Shown here piece after piece: positions 35,772-44,197 of a stretch of DNA of 64,000 nt. The stretch's first letter is position 1; each line of letters starts with the position of its first letter. Location of the stretch: the NCBI RefSeq assembly GCF_006476605.1, contig NZ_ML636800.1, positions 124,001 to 188,000 on the forward strand, written 5' to 3'. The notes under the pieces are model-generated. The model worked only from the letters and a program-made list of their open reading frames with translations, did no database searches and was not told the DNA's origin. The stretch is from Brucella gallinifaecis (lineage in GTDB: Bacteria; Pseudomonadota; Alphaproteobacteria; Rhizobiales; Rhizobiaceae). The position numbers and the translations under genes are program-made.

Positions 35772-36825
35772 CAGGTATAAAACGGCGCTGTTTCTTTTCC
35801 GCATGGTTTGAAGCAATATCGGATATGCGGTGCTTGAGATATGGATTGAGAAAGCGTTCGCGTACGCTAACAACATAGGCTTCCGCCTGTTCGCCCAGAC
35901 CATCGGCGGCAAAAACCGGAAGAACTTCTTCACGCCAGAGCGCCTCAAGTTCCTTGCTGATCGTTTCATCCTGCATGGCTTCCAGCACAATTTCGTCCTT
36001 TGGACGATTGCCGGTCAACCATTGTTCAGCAATGAAACTATGTCCGAGATTAAGCAGATAGAGCTTGAGATGCTCATAAAGGGCGAGATTGTCCGTTACC
36101 ACAATATCAGGATGTGTGCAGGGCAGGGTTAGTCCTTCTGCCTGTTCAATGGCCCAAATTGCATAGGGTTCAGCAATGGCGCCAACCGGGTCGACAGGCT
36201 CTGATACAATGCGGTCAACAAGGCTGTTGGCAAAGACACATGTGCTGTCAATCCATTGTGTGAAAGCTTTTGGCAAGCTCCAGCTTTCAGCAAGATCAAG
36301 TATAATCGAACGTAGTTTGTCACCATTGCGTGAGATCAGCTCACAGGGGAAAATCGACAGGGATGCGTCGGGATTGATCTGCCAGCGATGATGCAGCAGC
36401 ACAAGCAATTTGGCAGGAAAGCTTTTTGGCAGACGATCTGTTTCGCTTAACAGGGATACATCGTCTGCAGCATCAAGCGCGAAACCTTTGTCTCCCGTAT
36501 TGGACAGGATCACCTGAACCTGTGTGGCAAGAGTGCGGATTGTCTGCCAGTCGCTATGAGCTGAATAAGCGCTACTTACGCTTCTGGACTGATATGTCTG
36601 GTCAATAACCTTGCCATCGGCCAGTCCCCGAATGATAACCGGATAGCCGTCACCACTGTTGAGAGCCTTGATACGGCGCGAGCTTTCTGGATTATCTGTC
36701 GTCTGGACAATGGCAATTGTCCCTATCGCTTCTTGTTTTTCAAGGGCTTGTGAGATGAAAAAATCGGCATGTCCGAGCAGGAAACGGCTCGTTCCAAACT
36801 GTAGAATCGATGGCTGGATGGTCAT
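35704..36825 (-). CDS. Mannitol dehydrogenase-family protein (UxaB/UxuB-like)
   Basis: A 373-residue NAD-dependent dehydrogenase. The N-terminal Rossmann region starts LQFGTSRFLLGHADFFI. The catalytic pattern K-x4-N-x2-H is seen in KLYLLNLGHSF, and the C-terminal helical domain ends with ARAKELGLDLKQPRLRAAVG. The family includes tagaturonate and fructuronate reductases (UxaB, UxuB) and mannitol dehydrogenase. The neighbouring altronate dehydratase-like gene favours a hexuronate-type role, interconverting a keto-hexonate and a hexonate. At 373 residues it is shorter than most UxaB proteins (about 480). GGGAGGA precedes ATG. Its 3' end overlaps the response regulator gene by 68 bases, tail to tail. 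Confidence 0.85.
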   Translation of the reverse strand: MTIQPSILQFGTSRFLLGHADFFISQALEKQEAIGTIAIVQTTDNPESSRRIKALNSGDGYPVIIRGLADGKVIDQTYQSRSVSSAYSAHSDWQTIRTLATQVQVILSNTGDKGFALDAADDVSLLSETDRLPKSFPAKLLVLLHHRWQINPDASLSIFPCELISRNGDKLRSIILDLAESWSLPKAFTQWIDSTCVFANSLVDRIVSEPVDPVGAIAEPYAIWAIEQAEGLTLPCTHPDIVVTDNLALYEHLKLYLLNLGHSFIAEQWLTGNRPKDEIVLEAMQDETISKELEALWREEVLPVFAADGLGEQAEAYVVSVRERFLNPYLKHRISDIASNHAEKKQRRFIPVIARAKELGLDLKQPRLRAAVG

Positions 36826-37016
36826 TCATTCCTCCCTGAATTGTCAGGAAATAGCTACGTTAGCGGATAAAATTGGTCAAGCCACTCTTTGTAAACAATC
36901 GAAAGCATGGTGCGACAAAACTGACATGAATGCCAATATGTAATAATTACATGTGTTTAAGTAATATTGCACTTTTTGCGGCTTCAAAATATGGTAAGGC
37001 CAATTTGGGAGAGAGC

Positions 37017-37721
37017 ATGAGCGAGCATATTAACTCCGCGGAACCGCGGAGACTTTACCAACAAATTGCTGACCGGGTCCGGCAACTGATCCGTGAAGAA
37101 TATTTTCCAGCTGGAAGCAGACTTCCCGCCGAGCGTGAACTTGCGCAGCAACTTGGTGTGTCGCGACCTTCCTTGCGTGAAGCGCTTATAGCGCTTGAAA
37201 TTGCGGGAAATGTCGAAATACGCATGGGGTCCGGTATTTATGTTGCTTCAGAGGAAACGCGGATTCCAGCGCAGGGCGGGTCCATTGGTGAAAGCCCGGT
37301 GGAAATCATGCAGGCACGCTCGCTTGTTGAAGGCAGTGCAGTGATCATGGCTTGCAGCCAGATTACCGCGGAAACGCTGGAGCGTTTGCGTGGCAATCTC
37401 GATGCGATGTGTTTACAGATTGAAGCTGAGCGCAAGCCGATTGAACTGGATCGCCAGTTTCATCTGATCATTGCTGCAGAATCAGGCAATTCAGTTATTT
37501 CACGCATTGTTCGTGATCTGTTTGACGAGCGGCACAGTCCGCTGACCGCTCAAATGCGCACCCGTTACGAGAATGTCGAAACATGGGCGCTGGCTTTGGC
37601 CGAGCATGAAAAGATTTATGCTGCACTCGAAGCGCGGGATCCGCTTCTGGCGCAGGCAGCAATGCGAACGCATCTGGATACATCGAAGCAGCGGTGGATG
37701 GAAAACGAACCTCGGGAATAG
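37017..37721 (+). CDS. GntR family regulator, FadR subfamily
   Basis: A 234-residue regulator. The winged helix lies at residues 10-75 (RLYQQIADRVRQLIREEYFPAGSRLPAERELAQQLGVSRPSLREAL), followed by a FadR-type helical effector domain with the metal-ligand pattern DRQFHLIIAAESGN and DPLLAQAAMRTHLD. ATG 37017 is chosen because GGGAGAGAG lies just upstream. It is divergent from the mannitol dehydrogenase-like gene and directly upstream of the UxaA-like gene, so it most likely represses both until a hexuronate intermediate is present. Confidence 0.92.
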   Translation: MSEHINSAEPRRLYQQIADRVRQLIREEYFPAGSRLPAERELAQQLGVSRPSLREALIALEIAGNVEIRMGSGIYVASEETRIPAQGGSIGESPVEIMQARSLVEGSAVIMACSQITAETLERLRGNLDAMCLQIEAERKPIELDRQFHLIIAAESGNSVISRIVRDLFDERHSPLTAQMRTRYENVETWALALAEHEKIYAALEARDPLLAQAAMRTHLDTSKQRWMENEPRE

Positions 37722-37767
37722 GGTTGGTAATCATCGCTGTTGCGATCTTGGGAATGAGGTCAGAATT

Positions 37768-39312
37768 ATGAACGACAAAGCTGTCTCGGCTGTGACGCCG
37801 GTAATCCTTTTACATCCGTCCGATGATGTGGCGGTTGCGCGTATATCGGTTCGCGCAGGCGATCCGATTGGCTTTGGTGATGTGATCGCACGCAATCTGA
37901 TAGGGCGCGGCCATAAAGTCGCGTTACATGCCATCCCGCAAGGCAGGGAAGTGCATAAATATGGCCAGGTGATTGGCGTTGCAACGCAGGATATTGCGGT
38001 AGGCGAGCATGTGCATTTGCACAATCTTGCAATGCTGCCGTCTGAACATGAACATCAGTTTTCGGTCGATATTGAAGAACGCGGCATGCTGCCTGAAGCA
38101 GAGCGCCGCCATTTCATGGGCTATGACCGCGGTTTTGGCGGTGCCGGTACGCGCAATTATATCGGTGTCATTTCATCGGTAAATTGCTCAGCAACCGTCT
38201 CTCGTTACATTGCGGATTATTTCAACCGTATGGGCGGTCTGGATGGCTTTGATAATGTTGATGGCGTGGTAGCCCTCACCCATGGAAGCGGCTGTGCGCT
38301 TAACACCAAATCGGAAGGTTATCGCCTGCTGACGCGCACCATTCAGGGCTATGCAAAACACCCGAATTTTGGTGGTATTTTGCTGATTGGCCTTGGTTGC
38401 GAGACCAACCAGATTGCGCCGATCATGGAACATTATCGCATGGAAGAAAGTGCGCGCCTGCGCACCATGACGATCCAGCAGCAAGGCGGCACGCGCAAGA
38501 CCATTGATCATGCGATTGCCGAGATCAAGGAAATGCTGCCGCTGGTAAATGCTGCCAGGCGCACGCCGCAGCCTTTGTCAAAGCTGAAACTGGCATTGGA
38601 ATGCGGTGGCTCGGATGGATATTCCGGCATTTCTGCAAACCCTGCTCTGGGCTATGCGTCTGATCTGATCGTGCGCAATGGCGGCACCACCGTTTTGGCA
38701 GAAACGCCGGAAATTTATGGTGCGGAACATCTGCTCACACGCCGTGCGGTTACGCCTGCGGTTGCGGAAAAGCTTCTCCAGCGTATCGACTGGTGGCGCG
38801 ATTACACGGCTCGCAATGGTGACGAGCTGAACAACAATCCATCGCACGGAAACAAGCTTGGTGGTCTGACCACTATTCTTGAAAAGTCGCTGGGTGCTGT
38901 TGCCAAGGGCGGCTCCATGCCTCTCAAGGCCGTTTATGAATTTGCTGAAACCGTAACTGAACAGGGTTTCACCTTCATGGATACGCCGGGCTATGATCCG
39001 GTTGCCGTGACCGGACAGGTGGCGGGCGGTTGTAACGTGATCTGCTTTACCACAGGGCGGGGTTCGGTTTCGGGCTTCAAGCCGGCGCCTTGCATCAAGA
39101 TCGCGACCAATTCCGAAATGTATGAACACATGAAGGAAGATATGGACTTCAATTGCGGTGGCATTGTTACCGGCGATGAAACCATCGAAGAGTCCGGCAC
39201 GCGTATTTTTGAACACATTATCGCAGTCGCCTCCGGTCAGAAAACGCTGAGTGAAATCTATGACTATGGCGACAATGAATTCGTACCCTGGCAGGTTGGT
39301 GCTGTTACCTGA
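37768..39312 (+). CDS. Altronate/galactarate dehydratase family (UxaA type)
   Basis: A 514-residue cytoplasmic dehydratase. The N-terminal SAF domain (about residues 10-90, VRAGDPIGFGDVIARNLIGRGHKVALHAIPQGREVHKYGQVIG) is followed by the large C-terminal catalytic domain with GFGGAGTRNYIGVISSVNCSA, LTHGSGCALN, LIGLGCETNQI and MKEDMDFNCGGIV; these conserved Cys and Gly residues are the probable iron site. D-altronate and related hexonates are dehydrated to 2-keto-3-deoxy acids. Both SAF and catalytic parts are in one chain. ATG 37768 with GAGG upstream is preferred to the overlapping frame from 37573. It follows the GntR gene by 46 bases. Confidence 0.93.
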   Translation: MNDKAVSAVTPVILLHPSDDVAVARISVRAGDPIGFGDVIARNLIGRGHKVALHAIPQGREVHKYGQVIGVATQDIAVGEHVHLHNLAMLPSEHEHQFSVDIEERGMLPEAERRHFMGYDRGFGGAGTRNYIGVISSVNCSATVSRYIADYFNRMGGLDGFDNVDGVVALTHGSGCALNTKSEGYRLLTRTIQGYAKHPNFGGILLIGLGCETNQIAPIMEHYRMEESARLRTMTIQQQGGTRKTIDHAIAEIKEMLPLVNAARRTPQPLSKLKLALECGGSDGYSGISANPALGYASDLIVRNGGTTVLAETPEIYGAEHLLTRRAVTPAVAEKLLQRIDWWRDYTARNGDELNNNPSHGNKLGGLTTILEKSLGAVAKGGSMPLKAVYEFAETVTEQGFTFMDTPGYDPVAVTGQVAGGCNVICFTTGRGSVSGFKPAPCIKIATNSEMYEHMKEDMDFNCGGIVTGDETIEESGTRIFEHIIAVASGQKTLSEIYDYGDNEFVPWQVGAVT

Positions 39313-39348
39313 TCTGCTTCATGCAATAAAGAATGACAGGAATTTCCG

Positions 39349-40365
39349 ATGGTCAAAGCTCTGCGTATCGAGAGCGAAAACGTAACCCGTTTTGCTGATA
39401 TTCCCGAAGCACCCCTCTTGCCCGGTCATGTCCGGGTAAGTGTGAAACATGTAGGACTTTGCGGCAGCGATCTGAATACGTTCAAGGGACTTAACCCGCT
39501 TGTGGAACTGCCACGCATTCCAGGCCATGAAATTGGCGGCGAAATCCTTGAGGCGGGCGAGGGCGTAAGTGCAGCCTATGCCAAGGGAAAGCGCGTTATC
39601 GTGCTGCCTTATACCAATTGCGGCCAGTGCTCGTCATGCCGCAAGGGTCGTCTGAATGCCTGTCGTTATAACAAAACGCTCGGCGTCCAGCAGAATGGGG
39701 GGCTGGCGGAGCAGATCGTTCTGCCTGCCGAAAAACTTATTTTGAATGATACGCTTGCACCGCGTCATCTCGCATTGGTCGAGCCGCTTTCGGTTGGTTT
39801 TCATGCAGTTGAACGCGGTCGCGTTCAGGCTGGTGATACGGTTGCAGTTCTTGGTTGCGGCATGATCGGCATGGGTGTGCTGATCGGTGCTGTGGCGCGT
39901 GGAGCGAAAGTGATCGCCATTGATCCAAGTGCCGAAAAGCGTGAACTGGCGATAAAACTTGGTGCAATACATGTTTTGCCGGGTGGGGAAGATGTTGTTG
40001 CGAAAGTGCAGGAACTCACCAATGATGACGGTGTTGATATTGCGTTTGAAGCGGTCGGCCTGCCGATTACCTTTACCCAGGCTGTCGATCTTGCCGGTTT
40101 TGCAGGGCGCGTCGTCTATGTGGGCTATTCCAAGTCGCCTGTAACCTATCAGACCCAGTTCTTTAATCTCAAGGAACTTGACATTATGGGTTCGCGCAAC
40201 GCGACACTTACCGATTTTGAAGCTGTGATTGCGCATCTTGAAAAGCTTGGAGACGATGCTGACCTGCTTATTTCAAAGGTGTTTCCATTTGAACAAGCGG
40301 AGCAGGCGCTGCCCTATTGGGATGGAGATCGCAACGTTCTGAAGATCATTATTGAACGCAATTGA
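39349..40365 (+). CDS. Zinc-dependent alcohol dehydrogenase, sugar-acid/polyol type
   Basis: A 338-residue medium-chain dehydrogenase. The catalytic zinc site is shown by LCGSDLN and PGHEIGGE, the structural zinc by four cysteines in CGQCSSCRKGRLNAC, and the NAD site by VAVLGCGMIGMGV. Members include sorbitol, L-idonate and L-galactonate dehydrogenases. It lies 36 bases after the UxaA-like gene and before the TRAP transporter, so oxidation of an imported polyol or aldonate is likely. The exact substrate is not readable. Confidence 0.9.
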   Translation: MVKALRIESENVTRFADIPEAPLLPGHVRVSVKHVGLCGSDLNTFKGLNPLVELPRIPGHEIGGEILEAGEGVSAAYAKGKRVIVLPYTNCGQCSSCRKGRLNACRYNKTLGVQQNGGLAEQIVLPAEKLILNDTLAPRHLALVEPLSVGFHAVERGRVQAGDTVAVLGCGMIGMGVLIGAVARGAKVIAIDPSAEKRELAIKLGAIHVLPGGEDVVAKVQELTNDDGVDIAFEAVGLPITFTQAVDLAGFAGRVVYVGYSKSPVTYQTQFFNLKELDIMGSRNATLTDFEAVIAHLEKLGDDADLLISKVFPFEQAEQALPYWDGDRNVLKIIIERN

Positions 40366-40379
40366 ATCGAAACAAGTTT

Positions 40380-40408
40380 CTGCGCCCGAGAAGGACGGGC
40401 GCAGGAAT
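40380..40408 (+). terminator. Stem-loop after the zinc dehydrogenase gene
   Basis: CTGCGCCCG / CGGGCGCAG form a 9-base-pair stem with a 7-base loop followed by GAATTTTG. It may partially separate the enzyme genes from the TRAP genes. Confidence 0.6.
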
Positions 40409-40464
40409 TTTGTGGAGGAAACCGGCCCATTGGCCACTTGTAAGAACCCTAAGGGAGGACTGAC

Positions 40465-41442
40465 ATGAAAAAGTTTGTAACCGGCATGATCGCCGCAAGC
40501 ATGCTGCTGGCAGGCAGCATGGCAGCTTATGCAGCCAATGTGTCAATTAAGGTTGCCTATGAAAACAATCCGGGCGAACCTTTTGATGAGGTTATGCATT
40601 ACTGGAAAGACGATCTTGCCAAGCGAAGCAATGGCGAAATCACGCTTGAACTTTATCCAAGCTCGCAGCTCGGTTCCAAGAAGGATGTGACCGAGCAGGC
40701 GATGATGGGATTGAATGTCGTAACTATTTCCGACGTTGGCTTTCTGGCTGAATATGACCCCGATCTGGGTGTTCTTTATGGCCCGTTCCTGAGCGATGAT
40801 CCCGCACAGCTTTTCAAGGTTTATGACGGTCCATGGTTCAAGGAAAAGAGCGAAGAACTTAAGAAGAAGGGCATTCATATTGTAATGCCGAACTATCTTT
40901 ATGGTATCCGCCAGATCATTTCCAAGAAGCCGATCCATACACCTGAAGATCTCAAGGGTATGAAGATCCGCGTGCCGAACAACGTTATGCAGATCAAGAC
41001 GTTTGAAGCCATGGGGGCAACACCGACCCCGATGCCGTTGGGTGAAACCTTCCCGGCTCTTGCACAGGGCGTGATCGATGGCGTTGAAAACCCGATTTCG
41101 GTCCTTTATGGCCAGAAATTCCAGGAAGAAGCCAAATATCTGAGCAAGGTCGGCTATCTGACCAATGTGGCTCTGATCGTTGGTGGTGAAGCTTTCTTTT
41201 CAACACTACCGGAAGAACAGCTCAAGCTGATCCATGAGACCGCCTATGATGCCGGTCTTTACAGCCAGAAGCTCACGATCGAAAAAGACAACGAAATGAT
41301 CGAAAAGATGAAAGAAGCCGGTGTCGAGGTGATTGAAGTCGACCGTGCTCCTTTCAAAGCTTTGGCTGAAAAGGTCTATACGCAGTTCCCGGAATGGTCG
41401 CCTGGTCTTTATGAAAAGATTCAGGCTGAGCTGAAAAACTAA
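40465..41442 (+). CDS. TRAP transporter substrate-binding protein, DctP family
   Basis: A 325-residue periplasmic binding protein with signal peptide MKKFVTGMIAASMLLAGSMAAYA (cleavage near residue 23). Family marks are VSIKVAYENNPGEPF, the ligand-carboxylate Arg region LKGMKIRVPNN and the hinge motif LAQGVIDGVENP. DctP proteins bind carboxylated ligands; the neighbouring dehydratase and dehydrogenase suggest a hexuronate or aldonate. It is followed by a strong stem-loop and the two membrane subunits. Confidence 0.94.
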   Translation: MKKFVTGMIAASMLLAGSMAAYAANVSIKVAYENNPGEPFDEVMHYWKDDLAKRSNGEITLELYPSSQLGSKKDVTEQAMMGLNVVTISDVGFLAEYDPDLGVLYGPFLSDDPAQLFKVYDGPWFKEKSEELKKKGIHIVMPNYLYGIRQIISKKPIHTPEDLKGMKIRVPNNVMQIKTFEAMGATPTPMPLGETFPALAQGVIDGVENPISVLYGQKFQEEAKYLSKVGYLTNVALIVGGEAFFSTLPEEQLKLIHETAYDAGLYSQKLTIEKDNEMIEKMKEAGVEVIEVDRAPFKALAEKVYTQFPEWSPGLYEKIQAELKN

Positions 41443-41462
41443 ACTCTCCCTGTTTGGGCATG

Positions 41463-41490
41463 GCCATGTCGCAGCTTTTGCTGCGACATG
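41463..41490 (+). repeat. Intercistronic stem-loop between dctP and dctQ genes
   Basis: CCATGTCGCAG / CTGCGACATGG pair over 11 bases with a CTTTTG loop. It is not followed by a T-run. Such stem-loops often stabilise the mRNA of the abundant binding protein. Confidence 0.65.
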
Positions 41491-41512
41491 GTACGGTCAT
41501 GGAATTATTCCG

Positions 41513-41983
41513 ATGAAATACTTTGAAAAACTGATTGAGTGGCTGGCCGCAGCACCGCTTTTAATTCTGCTCGTAATGTTTAACGTTGCGGTCGTCATGC
41601 GCTACTGGTTGAATCAGCCTCTGCAATGGACCGAGGAAATGGCCGGTCTGCTGATGATCTGGATTGTCATGCTGGGGAGTGTGGCTGCCGAACGCAGCAA
41701 TCAGCACCTCGCTATTCCAATGCTGGTAGACCTTCTCTCGGAAAAGGTTCGTGATGTCGTAAATGCAATTATCTCGATTTTGTCGGGGCTGTTTCTGCTC
41801 TATGTATCCTATGCAGGATACAAGCTCTCGGTTGCAGCACAGTTTAAAGTTACCGATGTGCTTCGGGTTTCCTATTTCTGGATCGATATTGCAGTTCCCG
41901 TTGGCTTCGTGATTATCGCTGTTTACATGTTTTCGGGTGCTTTCAAGTCCTTGCGCACCGTTTTCGCAGGAGGCAAGGCATGA
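41513..41983 (+). CDS. TRAP transporter small permease, DctQ family
   Basis: A 156-residue membrane protein with four hydrophobic helices, including LAAAPLLILLVMFNVAVVMRYW and the family motif QWTEEMAGLLMIWIVMLGS. It forms the transport complex with the DctM subunit. Its stop overlaps the dctM start as ATGA. Confidence 0.93.
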   Translation: MKYFEKLIEWLAAAPLLILLVMFNVAVVMRYWLNQPLQWTEEMAGLLMIWIVMLGSVAAERSNQHLAIPMLVDLLSEKVRDVVNAIISILSGLFLLYVSYAGYKLSVAAQFKVTDVLRVSYFWIDIAVPVGFVIIAVYMFSGAFKSLRTVFAGGKA

Positions 41984-43254
41984 ATCTGACAACTATCGTT
42001 CTTATTATGCTGGCACTGATCGCGCTTAACATGCGCCTTTACGTTGCCATTCTGATTGCCGTCTTTACATATTTCATCTTCTTCAATCAGATGCCGATAG
42101 CGATTGCTGTGCAGCGCTTTATCAGTCCGGCACAGAATACGTCGCTTCTCGCTATTCCATTTTTCATAATGCTCGGTACAGTGATGTCGCATACGGGTAT
42201 TGCGGAGCGACTGATCAAGGTTGCGGATATTCTGGTGGGGCGTATGCGTGGGGGCATGGCACTGACCAATATCATGGTGTCTACCCTGATGGGTGGTGTG
42301 AGTGCTTCAAACCTTGCCGATAGCGCCATGCTGACCCGCATGATGGTGCCGGAAATGGTCAAACGTGGCTATGACAAGGCGTTTTCCTGTGCAGTGACCG
42401 CAGCAGGATCGCTGATCACGCCGATCATTCCTCCGGGTATTGCACTTATTATCTATGGCCTTATCGCTGATGTATCCATTGGCAAGATGTTCATGGCTGG
42501 TGTCGTGCCGGGCATTCTTGGCGCTGTCATTTTGATGATAGCAGCCTATATCACTTCGGTAAAACGCGGTTACAAACCCAGCCGTGAAAAGCGCATGAGC
42601 GGCGCTGAAGTTGCATCGACACTTGCGTCTGCCTGGCCTGCCGTTCTGCTGCTTTTTGCGATTATCGGCGGTATACGAATGAACATCTTCACACCGACGG
42701 AAGCCGGTGCGGTTGCTGTTACGCTGGTTCTGATTATCGGTTTTGTGATTTATCGCGAGATGCGCGTGTCGCATGTGGTGGATTCACTGATCGAAACCGC
42801 TAAATCCACAGCTTCCGTCATGCTCGTCATCATGGCATCATCGGCACTTGCATGGGTGTTTTCGCTGGAGCAGGCCGGTCAGTCGCTGATGCAGCTGATT
42901 TCGTCTTTCACCAGTAACCCCTATGCATTCCTGCTGGCCGTCAATGTGATCCTTTTAATCCTTGGTGCGCTGATTGAAGGCACGGCGCTGATGATCGTTC
43001 TGGTGCCGCTGCTGATGCCTACAGTCAAGGCTCTCGGTATTGATCCGGTGCATTTTGGTATCATCGTTATCATTAATCTTTCGATCGGTACCTTGACCCC
43101 GCCGGTTGGTACAGTGATGCTGATGGTCTGTAATATTGCCAAAGTGCGGGTTGCAGATTTCACCCGTCAGGCATTCAGCATGTATCTGGGGCTGTTCATC
43201 CTGCTGGCTCTGGTAACTTATGTGCCGTTTATCTCAACATTTCTGGCAAATTAG
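41980..43254 (+). CDS. TRAP transporter large permease, DctM family
   Basis: A 424-residue integral membrane protein with about twelve helices. It has the family motifs LAIPFFIMLGTVMSHTGIAERL, MGGVSASNLADSAMLTRMMVPEMVKRGY, and SLITPIIPPGI, plus a second-half repeat GTLTPPVGTVM. It carries solute using an ion gradient with substrate from the DctP protein. It is the last gene of the sugar-acid operon. Confidence 0.94.
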   Translation: MNLTTIVLIMLALIALNMRLYVAILIAVFTYFIFFNQMPIAIAVQRFISPAQNTSLLAIPFFIMLGTVMSHTGIAERLIKVADILVGRMRGGMALTNIMVSTLMGGVSASNLADSAMLTRMMVPEMVKRGYDKAFSCAVTAAGSLITPIIPPGIALIIYGLIADVSIGKMFMAGVVPGILGAVILMIAAYITSVKRGYKPSREKRMSGAEVASTLASAWPAVLLLFAIIGGIRMNIFTPTEAGAVAVTLVLIIGFVIYREMRVSHVVDSLIETAKSTASVMLVIMASSALAWVFSLEQAGQSLMQLISSFTSNPYAFLLAVNVILLILGALIEGTALMIVLVPLLMPTVKALGIDPVHFGIIVIINLSIGTLTPPVGTVMLMVCNIAKVRVADFTRQAFSMYLGLFILLALVTYVPFISTFLAN

Positions 43255-43300
43255 AGCGCATCTCGAAAAGTTTGAAACGGTTTTCGGACAAAGATGCGCG
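43253..43300. repeat. Intergenic palindrome with AGAGCGCATC...GATGCGCG
   Basis: GAGCGCATCTCGAAAA and TTTTCGGACAAAGATGCGCG form an imperfect stem with loop GTTTGAAACGG. It begins at the dctM stop. It resembles the palindromes at 1847-1886 and 19660-19700 and similar elements spread in Rhizobiales chromosomes. Confidence 0.55.
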
Positions 43301-43335
43301 TTAAAACTAATATTTAGAGCGCCGATCTGATTGAA

Positions 43336-43368
43336 AGAAAGGTGCGGAAAAATCCGCACCTTTCTACT
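43336..43368 (+). terminator. Rho-independent terminator of the TRAP operon
   Basis: AAAGGTGCGGA / TCCGCACCTTT form an 11-base-pair stem with a short A-rich loop, followed by CTACTTT. Confidence 0.75.
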
Positions 43369-44197
43369 TTAAGGCACCAAGCAACCGCCCTTTGATAAGA
43401 TGGCGATGCAACTCCATGGCTATGGTATGACTGACAAATGCCAGCCAGTGCAGCAATGAAACATACCGAATCTTCTGCGCATATGAACATTGATATAAGC
43501 GTCAATGCTGCGGACAGCTCCCCAAATTTTATTGGTATTTTTGTAAAAACCAGTGAGAATTACGCTCGACCGGGCTGGAAGGCACTTTATTTTTTACCAT
43601 TGTGCCGACCCTGATTGGCGGATTATCCGCTTCATCAGATATATGGTTGAGAGCTGAAAATTATCTTGAATATATTTGCTTTTTTGAGGAATGAAGCAGC
43701 TGATCTGTGGCCGCTTTTCAGCTCTGGCCGGATAGTTCAGATATAAGTATAATCATACAATTTTACTGAAATTAAGCAAAGCTATATTCTAATAATACTA
43801 TTTTGTCTGATGTCGCAGCTAATTGCATATTTGTCGCAGTCCGTTCGTATATCGGCCTTGCATAGGACTACTATTCTTCACAGGTTGGCGTGATGAACCA
43901 GATACGAAATAACATCCATCAACCGTTATATTTCGCCGCGCACTCGCATCAAAAACAATCAAGGGGATGAGCTGCGCTTGGATGAATCCGTGACTGTGGG
44001 TGGACATGTCTGGAAATGGCCTATATAAATAGATCACACCATTCGATAATCATTCTTTGCGGGCATCATATTGCCTGCAAGTTGCGCATGTCTAATTCGC
44101 GCAAGAATGAAGAAATAAAAATGATAAAAAGGAGATTAAACCCACCAGCACAGTGGGGTTAAACATAATGCATGGTATTTTATACAAGGACGAAAGT
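43369..44197. other. Gene-free region upstream of proV
   Basis: About 830 bases without a convincing gene; small frames here lack ribosome sites and family patterns. A stem TTAAACCCA / GTGGGGTTAA at 44137-44162 with an AAGGAG (44129-44134) just before it sits in the proV leader and may affect translation. Nothing else was recognised. Confidence 0.5.

Noticed and set aside
36871-36890. AATTGGTCAAGCCACT as GntR operator in the divergent mannitol dehydrogenase/GntR region
   Set aside because: Only a weak match to the TGGT...ACCA type palindrome; not strong enough to list.
43819-44037. A 72-codon minus strand frame upstream of proV
   Set aside because: No ribosome site, no recognised family and AT-rich surroundings; treated as non-coding.
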